From Antennarius striatus (Eukaryota > Chordata > Actinopteri > Lophiiformes > Antennariidae), in NCBI RefSeq assembly GCF_040054535.1, contig NC_090785.1, positions 10,330,501 to 10,394,500 of the forward strand: a stretch of DNA of 64,000 bases. The letters are read 5' to 3'. The first letter of the stretch is position 1. Each line of letters opens with the position of its first letter. The notes below the pieces were generated by a model. It was not told the DNA's origin. It ran no database searches and saw nothing but the letters and a program-made list of their open reading frames with translations. Shown piece by piece: positions 1 through 11,500 of the stretch. The position numbers and the translations under genes were made by a program.

Positions 1-83
1 ACTCTTGCAGAATCCTGAATGACGAGCTGCAGCAAAACACCTAAAAACAAAATAAATGCACATTTTAAGAAAAAAACACTCAC

Positions 84-129
84 TTTTGATGTTGAAGGCA
101 GTGGCGCCTTTCCCGGAGCAACGACTCAT
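84..129 (-). CDS. Possible first coding exon of a minus-strand gene leaving the left edge
   Basis: On the minus strand a TATAAAAG box (264-271) is followed by a GC-rich leader, an ATG at 129-127 with G at -3, fifteen codons beginning MSRCSGKGATAFNIK, and a strong donor (GTGAGTG) just below position 84. Promoter, leader, start and donor in the right order and spacing suggest the first exon of a gene whose other exons lie to the left of the window. The transcription start would be near 235. I do not recognise the peptide. It could equally be a non-coding leader exon containing a chance ATG. Only sequence beyond the edge or a transcript would settle it. Confidence 0.35.
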
Positions 130-263
130 CTCGAACCAAAAGCCGAAAGCGAGTTAGCCTGCACGGCGAGGAGATGCCTGCTTGCTGCTATCTCTGCTGA
201 GGTTCAGCTCTGGCGACCGAGCGCTGCGTCTTCAGGCAGTGATGACAAGGAGCCCCGTGGAGC

Positions 264-271
264 CTTTTATA
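264..271 (-). promoter_or_regulatory. TATA box of the left-edge minus-strand gene
   Basis: TATAAAAG is read on the minus strand inside a GC-rich stretch (about 90-340). It lies about 30 bp upstream of a plausible start site and about 135 bp upstream of the candidate ATG at 129. The element is seen directly; the promoter role is inferred. Confidence 0.35.
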
Positions 272-1194
272 CCGTCAGCCGGCGAGGCGCCTACGTCCGT
301 GGGCAGCGGAGGATACTTTCTACGTCAGCCCGGGAGGAGGGATGAGAGTCTCCGGAGGAAAGACAATAAAGGCAGCAAGCAGGGTGGGCTGTCCCTGCGG
401 AGACACCTAAAAAGGAGAGCACGTTTGTCAGAGTCAACAAGTTATTACTCATTATATCAGGCAGTGAAAAGCAACGCATACTCATTGTTTTGCATTTTAG
501 GAAACACTGAGGAATCTCCTGAAGATGAGCAAATTCATTTTTATAAGGCAAGTCGTTCTCATCACAGAAGACAAAGCCTACTGTGGGAGGAAGCCAGCTG
601 ATAATGAGGAGTGGAGGTGGTGACAAATTATTTCTTCTTGGAGAAAGGTTACCATGTTGACTTCACTAGGATTGGTTATGGGCTGTGTTTGTGTGGCTCA
701 GCCGAGGGTACATGTGCTCACAAGCGGGTTGGAGGAGGACAGAAGGTGGGAAAAGTCATATGGTAATTTAGAATGAATGTAAAAAACCCCCAATAATAAT
801 CTGCCTCATTTGCTGTGGGCTAATTTGGAAAGAAGCCGAGAGCCACCTACAATTCAGAACGGCAGATGAACAAGAAGAGGAAAGCCAGTGGTAGGGCAGA
901 GTGATGAGACCAACATACTGAGTCGGGGGCAAAGATGACAAATATCAGACTGACAACAGTCTCATCACAGATGTCACAATGCTAGTGTTGAGTCAGTTGA
1001 GAGAGGGGGGTTTATATTATGGAACTGGTTTTGAAAGAATGATTGACGTGGGCAGCCCCATGTATGGAGGCCTAGGTTCAATTCCCGCTTACAATCTATT
1101 GCTACATGCCTTACCTCTCATCTTTCCTCCACATTTCATATTATCTCTTAGGTAGTCTTATCCATAAAAGAAAAAAAATGTCAAAAAATGCCAG

Positions 1195-1195
1195 C

Positions 1196-1262
<67 letters not shown>
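1195..1262. repeat. (AAT)n trinucleotide microsatellite
   Basis: About 22 uninterrupted AAT units, flanked by A-rich sequence. No gene is seen around it; 345-1480 holds nothing else I can support. Confidence 0.95.
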
Positions 1263-1490
1263 TTTAAAAAAAAAGAGATACTGTACTGTCATCACCGTTA
1301 ACATCCAGGCATTTAGGTACTTAAGGCAATTCGCCATTTTTTACTAACATGTTATTGTTGTTTCTATTAAAACATGCATACAATATATTTGCTTGCTACA
1401 GATTTTGGGGACAGGAATAAAGCTTGTTGCATCACTATCGAGTCACTGTAGTCATTTCCTTGCTGGTATTCAGGTGAATATAAATGTGGT

Positions 1491-1818
1491 TGAGGGCGGC
1501 ACAGCAGTGCAGTGAGTATTTGTTCCTCACAGCAAGAAGGTTCTGGGTTCGTTCCCCTTCAGTGTGGAGTTTATATGTTCTCCCCCATGTTTGTGTGGGT
1601 TCTCTCCAGGTTCTCTCTCCTGTTTCCTCACACCTCCAAAAACATGCAAAGCCGGTGAAATGGTTACACCAAATTGTCCATAGGTGTGAGCCTGAGTGGC
1701 TGTTTGTCTTTCATGTAGACCTGTGATGAGCTGGTGTCTTCTCTGGGATGTACCCTGCCTCTCGTCCATAATGAGATGATTGCGATCATCTCATCTACAA
1801 GAAAATGGATGGATGGAG
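1491..1818 (+). mobile_element. tRNA-derived SINE with ATGG tail
   Basis: The element starts with a GGCGGCACAGCAGTGCAGTG head and has a B-box-like GGTTCTGGGTTCGTTCCCC segment. The body is typical of fish SINEs (GTGTGGAGTTTATATGTTCTCC, then AAATTGTCCATAGGTGTGAG) and the tail is AGAAAATGGATGGATGGA. A diverged relative lies at 32849-33066 in the zinc-finger gene. The tRNA-like head and ATGG tail are visible; the family name is not assigned. Confidence 0.7.
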
Positions 1819-1913
1819 TTACTTGTGAGATAATTTGGACAACATGATAAGCTGATTAAACTATGAAAATAATTTAAAGGTGTTAGAATCAAGCATGTAT
1901 CAGGGTTTTTTAG

Positions 1914-2283
1914 GGCAGTGGTGGCTCAGTGGTAGAGCACACAGTAGAGCGCACGGTAGAGCGGGTCGTCCAATGATCTGAGATCGGCGGTTTGATTCCC
2001 GCTCCCGCCCAAAAAACACCCGGAGGTGAGCTGACAGTGGGAGATGTCAGCTCACCAGAGCACCGCCGAGGCATCCTTGAACAAGGCGCCGTCCCCCTTA
2101 CAGGTTGCTCATTTGGGGCGTACCAGGAAGGAGCTGCCTGCCACTCTACCTCCCTCTGCATGCGTACAGGCCCCATGTGTGTGTTAGTTAGTAAAATATG
2201 CATGTGATTGGATTTGATTTGACTAACTAAAGTGTGCTCTTAATTTCCCTTCAGGGATTAGTAAAGTATATTAAATCTTAAAT
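1914..2283 (+). mobile_element. Second, different tRNA-like SINE
   Basis: The head contains a near-canonical RNA polymerase III A box (TGGCTCAGTGGTAGAGC) and a B box (GGTTTGATTCCCG). A duplicated stretch between them (GAGCACACAGTAGAGCGCACGGTAGAGC) lengthens the spacer. The body ends with CCCTTCAGGGATTAGTAAAGT and a short AATCTTAA tandem tail. It belongs to a different family from the neighbour at 1491. From here to 3532 I see no gene. Confidence 0.6.
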
Positions 2284-3555
2284 CTTAAATATAAGGAAGC
2301 AGGGGGCATTACAGTACTGATCAAAATGAGTCCACAGGTAAGCAAAAATGCATTGACCTTGCAGGAATCTTTGAGCATATTTGGTAAATTTCAGTATTCT
2401 ACTGAAATAGATTGTAAAACATCACTGTCATTCACACTAATGGCCTAAATTAAATATCTGATCTAACTCTGGCAACAGTTCCAATCTCCCAATGAGCCTC
2501 ACTTTGTGTCATCAAACTAGGGAAGAGGAAAAGGAGAGTCCTAATTTATAACACCAACATCCACTGAAAGCACATAAATGCAGGGTTTGTCTCAACTGCC
2601 TGACTCATTGATCTGTTATTTGATTGAGATTTGAGCAAGTCAGTATGTTCTCTTTTGTCAATGGCCTAACTGCTGTGTATTGATCTATCCATGGCACTGT
2701 CCCTGGTGGGGAAGAAGCAGACAAAATTTAATTGTTATTCTTTTTTATTTTGCTCTCCTGCCCTTCTGTCAGTTTCTTTCCACATCTTTATTACCTATAT
2801 GGTTTCAAAGAGGGAACAGAAGAAAGAGAAAGTGTAGCAGCAGCACTTCAGCCTGTTGGTCTAAGTAAGCTGCTGCTGAATGTCCTTTTACTGTTCTCAC
2901 TTCAGTGTTTATTTGACCACATGATGTAGCAACCAGGAGAGCAGTGGGTGTTAGTGTGTGGACAAATGGTAGGAAGGTAGAATTAGTCTCTCAGTGAACA
3001 AAAACACAATTCTATGAAATACCCTGGCTGCTGTGAAAGTGACTAGCAGTCCAACAGCTGTGGCATTTAAGAGGCAGAAATGCTCAAAGGACTGCTTTTA
3101 AACACAACTTGGAAAACACTTTTGTAAATTTTCCTCGTTGCAGTCAGTTATGCCTTTTTGTCTTGCTTGACTAAATGACTTAACTCTTCTGTGTAAACTA
3201 CAGTGAAGGAGAAGCAGGAACAATGATTCACAAGACTGATCACAAAATAAAAATCTCATTGTTAGATAATGTCAATATGTTATAAGTGTCACTATGACCA
3301 TATTTGAATTTCATATTTTTTTCTGCTAAATCACATTTTTGTAGCAACCTCAGACATGAAACTGGTGGACTCAAATGGACAACTCCTAAAAGTTAGTTGG
3401 CATATCAAAGTTATTTTAATAGATAAAGATCAATCAAACCAAATGTTTTCTTAAAGAGGAAATAGAAAATGCAAAACAAAAACACTGACAATGATTATAA
3501 AGTCTTATTTCAAACATGTATAAATCCTCCCTCCATCCATTTTCTTGTAGACAAG

Positions 3556-4816
3556 ATGACCGTAGACTCTTTGTCTGGGGATTGGGTCGTCGAGCCCTGA
3601 TGACTGCCTCCCAAACCACACTGCACCCATGCCCTACAGTTTCCTCGGCGGCTGGTGAGTCCACCTGAGGTTGGGCCCACGTCATCCTTTCAGGGTGAGC
3701 CTGGCTGGGCCCTGTGGGCAGAGGCCTGGCCACCAGGTGCTCAGATATGAGCCCCAACCCCGGGCCTGGCTCCAGGGTGGGGCCCTGGTTGCGCCATACT
3801 GGGCAATGTCACGGTCCTTGTTATTCTACTTGCCATAGGGGTTTTCTAACTGCTCTTTGTCTGGTCCGTCACCCAGGGCCTGTTTGCCAAGGGACACCCA
3901 AGCAGGAGCATAAAGCCCCTGACAACATAGCTCCTGGGATCATTCGGGCACTCAGATTCCCCCACCATGATAAGGTGGTGGCAGCTCCCGGGGGAGAAAG
4001 TAAGCCAGACCTGTTCCAGGTGCATGTTGAACTTTGGCAAGGCTGCCCTCTATCACGGGTTCTGTTTATAATCTTTATGGACAGACTTTCTAGGCGCAGC
4101 CAGGATCCGGAGGGAGTCAGGTTTGGGGACTGAAGGATTTCAGCTCTGCTTTTAGCGGACAATGTTGTCCTGTCGGCCTCATCAAACCTGGACCTTCAGC
4201 GTGCACTGGGACGGTTTGCATCTGAGTGTAACTCAAGTGGGATGAGGATCAGCATCTCTAAATCCGAGGCCATGGTTCTCGACTGGAAAAGGGCGGTGTG
4301 CCCTCCTCAGGTCGGTGGAGACTCTTTGCCCCAAGTGGAGGAGTTTAAGTATCTTGGGGTCTTGTTCACAAGTGAGGGAAGGGTGGAACGTGAGATTTAC
4401 AGACAGATTGGTGCAGCTTCCGTAGTGATGCGGTTGCTGTATAGGTCTGTCGTGGTGAAGAAGGAGCTGAGTCGCAAGGCAAAGTTCTTGATTTATTGGT
4501 CAATCTATGTTCCTACCCTCGTCTATGGTCATGATTCTTTGGGTCACGACCGAAAGGACAAGATCCCAGATACAAGCGGCTAAAAAGAGTTTCCTTCGTA
4601 GAGTGGCTGGGCGCACCCTTAGAGGTAGGGTAAGGAGCTCAGTCACCACAGAGGAGCTCGGAGTTGAGTCGCTACTCCTCTACCTCGAGCGGAGCCAGCT
4701 GAGGTGGCTCGGGCATTTGTTCCGGATACCTCCTGGACGTCCCCCTGGGGAGGTATTCCGGGCATGTCCTACCGAGAAGAGACCTCAGGGAGAGATAGGA
4801 CATGCTGCAAATTTTG
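3556..4816 (+). mobile_element. Degenerate LINE, 5' part inverted relative to its reverse-transcriptase part
   Basis: From about 3996 to 4816 the plus strand encodes pieces of a non-LTR reverse transcriptase. These include QGCPLSRVLFIIFMDR (palm), SISKSEAMVLDWKR, VEEFKYLGVLFTSEGRVE (thumb) and SQLRWLGHLFRIPPGRPPGE. Stops and frameshifts interrupt it, and the FADD catalytic box reads LADN at about 4152-4166. The stretch 3556-3995 reads as the same LINE's GC-rich 5' untranslated region only on the minus strand, so the 5' end is inverted. The 3' end is lost at about 4816. The element is dead. The clade is not assigned, and recognition of the 5' UTR is from memory of fish repeats. Confidence 0.7.
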
Positions 4817-5301
4817 ACACTATGAGGATGTAACAAATTTGGTTTAATTTTTTTGTGTACTTAAAAAATTGTTTTTTTTAAAATTTACATTTATTGAGGC
4901 AATTATTATGCATTCACTGTAAATACTGTAATGGACAGGCGATAAGATGATCCTTCTTTGCATGTGATGTAGAAGAGGCTGACAGTGTGCAGAACCTGAT
5001 GGCTGAAAAGCACAGTTTCTCTCTAATTACACTTTGGCTGCAATGCAAAAATCAGGCTGGAGAAGGTTTGGTGCAGCATGGGGGGGTTGTGACACTGAAC
5101 ATGAAGGCCATCTACTTTTCAACTAAAGTCTCAATTTCTTTGGCAGATCCTTTATGGCAAAGGTCAAGACCAGGTTCACCATGATGCACATCATCTGTTA
5201 GCAAGAGAACAGTGACATGAATCGAAGGTCATCTGCAACTCCAAGCTGTGAATCGCTGCAATCACAGTAGTTCTGCTGTTCACACCAAGCAGACAGCACA
5301 C

Positions 5302-5429
<128 letters not shown>

Positions 5430-6419
5430 CATGCATGCGTGTGCCTGCTGTGTCAAAAGTGAATCACGGGCTCACTGGCATTTGAACTGGTATAAACACA
5501 ACATGTTCAAAGGTTCTGTCCGGATCCTAAAAAAATGTGTTGGTGAGTGTTCATAACCTCAACTCACCCACGCAAACACACACAAAAATTGTGCTAAAGA
5601 CCTTGTGTATGGATAAACTGCATATCTCCTAGTTGAGTAGGTTAAATTAGGAATGACAGGCAAGACTTGGAGTTTTAGTATCTGAATGCTGAGCATATTT
5701 TGAGACAGGATCTCAGTCTTCTATCACAAAATTGCATCTATTTTTTTTATCTGTCTTTTCATGGAATGGTGAAGATGTTAAAACATTCTCTAGATCCCAA
5801 CATCAACTAGTTAACAAATGCAAGATTATCACATTCCTCCAATCAAAGCTATTAAATACTGAAATTGAAACATGTATGAATCACAAAATGTGGGTGTCAC
5901 TTTGGACGGTTCAGGTCCCACAAGACTTTGTTAACAAGATGATGAATCATTTGATATTAAGTTTCTGTGTCAAACAAACCTTCAGTGTGTTGAGTTAATA
6001 TAATAATACACTTGTTTACACAAGTGTAATGTGGATATTAGAATGAATCATTTTTTGGATTTTTTAAAAATTCATTGTACCTTTCCAGTGATAGTCAAAA
6101 TTTAAATCCCGGATCTTTAAAATCTCATTTAATTTTATAAACATGGAGGAAAAGAATGAGAAGCCTAGATTGTGAGTGGTGGAGGTGCTTGGATCAGACC
6201 AACAACCAGGAGAAACAGGACTCTATGGAAAAAGAAATCATGTGTCTCAACGGTGGAGAAATAAACCCCGAAACTGTAAGACTTTTCTCCAAACAACTTC
6301 TAATTTGTTTGTCTAATTTTCTCCTCAGCAGGTTCTTGTTGTTTATCCCTAATCTCCCCTGTTAAAGTGTCCATGTTATTAAAAAAATGGTGGTCACAAT
6401 GTTTTGATTTGTTACAATA

Positions 6420-6760
6420 CAGTACCCCCTCATTCCTCACGGGTAATGTGTTCCAGGAACCACACACAATTAAGGAATTCCGCAATAGAACGATGAACTA
6501 TTTATCTTATTATTTACGGTAATTTAAATGTTTATGACCCTCCACATACTGATATTAAACCACCTTCTATCTGTATTACCTTTTCCCACACTCTTATCGA
6601 CTGTTTAAAGCACTTTTGTGTCTCATGTAAGTCCGAGACTCACGGAACACAGCGCCGTCAGCCAATAGAATGCGTGTACGGTATCATGTGACTGCCTACC
6701 AAAAATCTGTGATGAGGTGAAGTTGCGAGCATTGATGTGTAAATGCTTAAGGGTGCACTG
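6420..6760. mobile_element. Pogo/Tigger-like MITE with TA target duplication
   Basis: The 341-bp unit begins CAGTACCCCCTC and ends with AAGGGTGCACTG, so its two ends form imperfect terminal inverted repeats starting CAGT. It is bounded on both sides by TA, the usual duplication of Tc1/mariner-superfamily transposons. It has no coding capacity. A fragment of the same family lies in opposite orientation at 41728-41786 within ctnnd1 intron sequence. The CAGT ends and the Tigger-style internal sequence are the basis for the call. Confidence 0.65.
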
Positions 6761-7185
6761 TAATCACAATTCTTCTGGATATATATCTTGCATAAAAATT
6801 CTTGTTTCTACACCTGTAGGGTTTTTAGTTCCACTCCGGTGACATGTTCTTCAAAATAGCAAGGACCTGTTCCAAATCAGGTATTTGTACCGGCTCTGCA
6901 CCTAAGTTGGTAACGCCTTGGAGGAAAAGGAGGTATGACAGTCCTGGTATTCTGAGTTGTAGTTCCTGTGTGGTTGTATTGCTTAGGAGAGGCTTTACAT
7001 ACGGCTAAACCATTTCAGGGGAAGCACTGACAAGTTTAAACCTGAAATAGCAGAACATTCCCCCACAACAGTCTGTGACAGTTCTCTGTAAACCTGGCGT
7101 GTGACATTGCTGTGAGCCCACAAAAAAAACTTGTATAAGTGAGAGTGAATCTATTAGTGCACCACAGTCTGTCACGTTATATCCT

Positions 7186-7189
<4 letters not shown>

Positions 7190-7248
<59 letters not shown>

Positions 7249-7287
7249 GTGTGTGTGTATGTGTGTGTGTGTGTGCGCGTGTGTGTG
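7190..7287. repeat. (TG)n microsatellite with interruptions
   Basis: A TG tract of about 100 bp with TATG and GCGC interruptions, about 0.5 kb past the predicted 3' end of slc43a3. Confidence 0.95.
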
Positions 7288-7777
7288 CTGCCAGCATGTG
7301 CATGGTCACAGGTTCTTCTAATTTGTGGTCTAAAGTATCATCTTGCTAGGTTATAATTGCATTATTTTTTATCATCAGTAGTATTATTTAACAAACTGAG
7401 CTGTAAATATAAAAAGTAATCATGTTTACTAAACCAGTTAAGTCCATATCAAACACACTTCCTCTCACTTAAATATTCACAATTGCATATTTTTTTCAGG
7501 GGTCAATCGTGCCTTTTCTGTTTGCACCTGGTTGGGGAAGGAAACTATGGTTTCAGATGCCATCTGTGCTCTGCTAGCATTCTCAACCACAACTGCAAGC
7601 TGTCATGTGTCACAAAATGTAGCTGGTTTTTGTCAGCTAATACTAATCAGTACAGCTGTGATAAGGAATTATACTGTATGTTAGGTTTGTTAGGACTTAT
7701 GTTTGGGTTGGTGGTAAACATGGACAGAGACACAGAGTCAGCATTAGTGCCCACTTCCCACTAAATGCTGAGACATC

Positions 7778-7800
7778 TTTATTTGGATTTAACATTTATT
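7778..7800 (-). terminator. slc43a3: Polyadenylation signals of slc43a3
   Basis: Two AATAAA hexamers on the minus strand (7800-7795 and 7783-7778) follow the slc43a3 stop codon by about 320 and 340 bp. This gives a short 3' UTR of about 350 nt. The assignment is by position only. Confidence 0.5.
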
Positions 7801-8120
7801 TATCAAACAGATAACTGTATGTAATCTGTGTTTTACTGGCAGTTACAATTCTTTTTTAGGGAATAGCACAACACCGTTAAAAAATATGTTACAAAAACAT
7901 GAGTTAGATGACTAAGCGTAAACAAAATAATGTTCTTCAGGCAGTCTTTCCAGAGGTTAGAGGTCATCCACAACAGCGAGCCCACAAGAAAATCATTATT
8001 ACTGGATTCACTCATTGTGCATGTGACCATGCTCGAACAGCTGGCGGAGTATGACAGCTCTCCAAACTGCACGTCACTATAGTCTGAAATGTAGCGGTGC
8101 TACACGAGACTCTTGGCTGG

Positions 8121-8486
8121 CTAGGAAGCGGGTTTTCGACAGTACAGGTAGACGGAGATGGGATGGATGAAGGCGAACAGACTGAGTAGCGCCAGAGCGA
8201 TATTCACCTGCATACAGGATGGGACAGAGATTAAGATGTTTACAAGGAAAGAGAGGCCAAAGTGAATACAGATGGTGGGATTTGTAATATCATTAATGAA
8301 AATATAGTATAATGTTCTCACGTATAGAGGGTCACCATCCAAAACATCGTTCACCAGAATGAAGCAGGGATATTGCAGCAGGGCGAACACAGCCGACAGA
8401 GCCAAGACCATACCATACAGCTTCCCAAAGTGGATGGATGGGAAACTACACACACACACACACACACGCACGCACGCACGCACACA

Positions 8487-8520
<34 letters not shown>

Positions 8521-11500
8521 AAATGTAATTTCTCATTTATCTGCTGTATATAAGAATATAATAGTGTGTTTGTAACTTTAAAAAAAAAATTAAATAAGCG
8601 CCTGTGGTGCCAGATTTTTGAATAACTGGTATCAAAATAAACCTTAAAAGAAAATTATTGCACAACCATATCGTCACAAGAAAATCATCAGTGGTCCTAT
8701 GCCCTTCTCCACCATACCCATCAGCTTTTTGACAGAAAAAAATTCTGGAGCCCATTTGGGGCCAGTTTTGGGCTTTTTCCTGGTTTGTCTTGCAGGTGAA
8801 AGGTCAAAAGACTGGCAGGACCGTGTTTTCTGTGAGCCCATCCTGTAAATGACCTTTATAAAATCTCTCATGAATTTGTTGCATGTAAACAAAGAATAAT
8901 ACTATTTGCCATAATGTAAACATTTTTGGTATAATTATATCGAACGGACATCTTATTTATTAGCATCATTCTCACAAAAAAGAAAAATTTGTGGATATTG
9001 TTCATATTATCATATATTATTTATTTGCGTGTGATTTCATACTCACGCCACACTGATGAAAGCTGCGTTGCCACCATAGAGGAAAGAGCGGTTGATCACC
9101 TGTAGGATGAAGGTGAGGTACTGAAGTGGAAGGTAGGGTGTGGCAGCACTGATGGAAAACAATACACACTGAACTGACGTCAGGGTAAGGGAAAGAACGG
9201 AAGCACGCAGGTCTGCTTGTTCTTCAGTCTCTCCTGTAAGTACGCAAACAGAATCACTTGTTAATCCAAAGAGGTTAAATGAAGTCATCACAGAAGGTGC
9301 AACTTGACTCTGTAAACTAAAGGATCTAAAAGGAAACTAAAGCTGTGACTTCATACAAATTCACAATCCACGACTCACTCTGCAAGTGACTCACAACTGA
9401 TTTGTAAAGCATTTAAAGTGTTACTGAACACAAATAAATTAATTCCCTACATCTGACACACCCCTCACAAAGTATGCATTATTGTTGATGTATTATTGAC
9501 ATTCAAGCCACAAATAAAAATGATAGAAGTTGCAACCGTCAATGTCGATGTTAAACAGTTTGATGGTATCTCAGGTCAAAAAAAAAAGTCCCCACCTGAA
9601 TTCACCAGGGAAATAGGTGAGAATCTACCATCGGATGAACACTACTAGGAATCACTTCTTTAAAAAAGTCAACAGAAGAACACACAGCTATGCTTAAAAA
9701 TGAATTCAATAGTATTTCCATACACAATGTGAGGAGAGCTCAATGGATTGGGACTGAACAGCTGTGTAGCATTGCGAAAAACACATCTCAGTGTGGCTAA
9801 TTGAGAAAAAGGCATAAAGACTGGAAGTGATGGATGAGTCATTGTAAGAAAACAGCGTGCTACACAACTTTGTGGGAGTAGTGTTATAATATAGGATTGC
9901 TTGTGTTGGTCGGGTCTACAGTACCGTAGCAGAGTTGCTTTTATGTCCAACAAAACAATGTCAGCTGACACCCTTAATAAACGGAGTGACCAAGTTTTTC
10001 AATCAATGGATTTTCTCTGGCATGATGGCAAAGATCACCACAATTCATCGGGCTCAATTTGTGCAATTAGACATAATCTTCACACACAGATTGACTACCT
10101 CAAAGTCCAGACCTTAACCTCGCCGAGAATCTTCAGGGTACGCAGGAGAGAACTTGCACGTGCTTTTTTTGGCAGACCAGTGTATAATGCAAGGAATCCC
10201 TGTTTGCATGTCTGTCTCTATATAATTCACCTACCTCAACAACCATTTATCTGATCTACTTTAAATGTAAGTTGAGGAGCCAGATTTACATTAACTTGGA
10301 TTTCCAACAATATCATATCAATACATTTAGTATAAACAGGTGAACAGCACTCTCTACAGAAGTGGGGCTACAGCTTAGAGGCCCTCACCTGCATCTGAAG
10401 CCAGTGATTCAATAAAGCTCTTACTATTGATGTCACAGTCTAAACAACAGTTCAGATCCACAAGCACGACACCTTTAGAACCTTTACTCATAACTACTGA
10501 AATGAGCATCAGGGCTGAGGTTTATGTACAATAGGATTGATGAAAGCGATGCCTGGGACCCAGGACACCGTGGTAGTAGATCTGCTTGTCGCATTCCTTG
10601 GTTATGGTTATGATGCCATGTGTTTATTACCTTCAGCGAGAGGTTTGCCCTTGTGTCTGTCCATGATGAGACCATTCCAAGGAGCACACAGCACGCCGCA
10701 CAGCTGCGTCAGAGCGAAGGCGTTGAGGTACTGGCTCACTGTGGAGGCACACAAACATAGAGAGGGTTTTCAGAGTAAAGGACTGGAGCAAATCTTTGTG
10801 TATTTTATGACCAATCCTACTACCTTGACATTAGCTTCTTGCTCATAACATTACTTCAGGCAGGTCATGTTAATTTTTTTTGAACATCCCTTGTTCAAAG
10901 GGAGGGTGATGTGGATTTAAAATGAGTTAAAGCAATTGTACATGTTGGTTTAGTTTGTTCATGCACGTTCGTTACAATATAGGGACAACATGATGTAGTC
11001 ATGAGCTGCGTGTGTGTTTACCCAGGGAATGCTTTCCCTCTGTCAACCTCTGCAGCAAGGGATTGAGAGTACCGATGAAGAGCAAATGTCTTAGCTGTAT
11101 CACCGACAGCCAAAGCAGATGCAACAAGAACAGCCTCGACAGAAGGCACTGACGGAGTGTTCTCTCTGTGACAGACAAGTTCAGACATGTAGAATGAATG
11201 AAAAAGAGAACCAAAGGAGGAAATATGACATTCTAGTGAAGAAACAGGACATGAGTTTTTGTAATTCCGTTGTAGCATATTGGGAATTTACACAGTAATA
11301 AACGGCACAAGTTTTTTAGTTGCGCACACCTTGATTCACAGGGGCATCCTTGTTTGGTGTCTTTTCATTTGACATCTCTGTGTTGCCACTTTCTATCGTC
11401 TGTTGTGACATCTGGTCAAGAAGAGGCTTTGATTTACAGCAAGTTACTCTGAAAGAGGTTAAATGTCACAGTGGATCGAATATTTACACTAATTTTAGTC

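Noticed and set aside
182-601. Open frame of 139 codons on the plus strand near the left end
   Set aside because: It has no recognisable domain, overlaps the minus-strand promoter-like region, and its composition changes abruptly halfway.
10484-10848. Frames overlapping slc43a3 exon 9 and its introns
   Set aside because: They cross splice sites of a well-supported transporter gene and are not independent genes.
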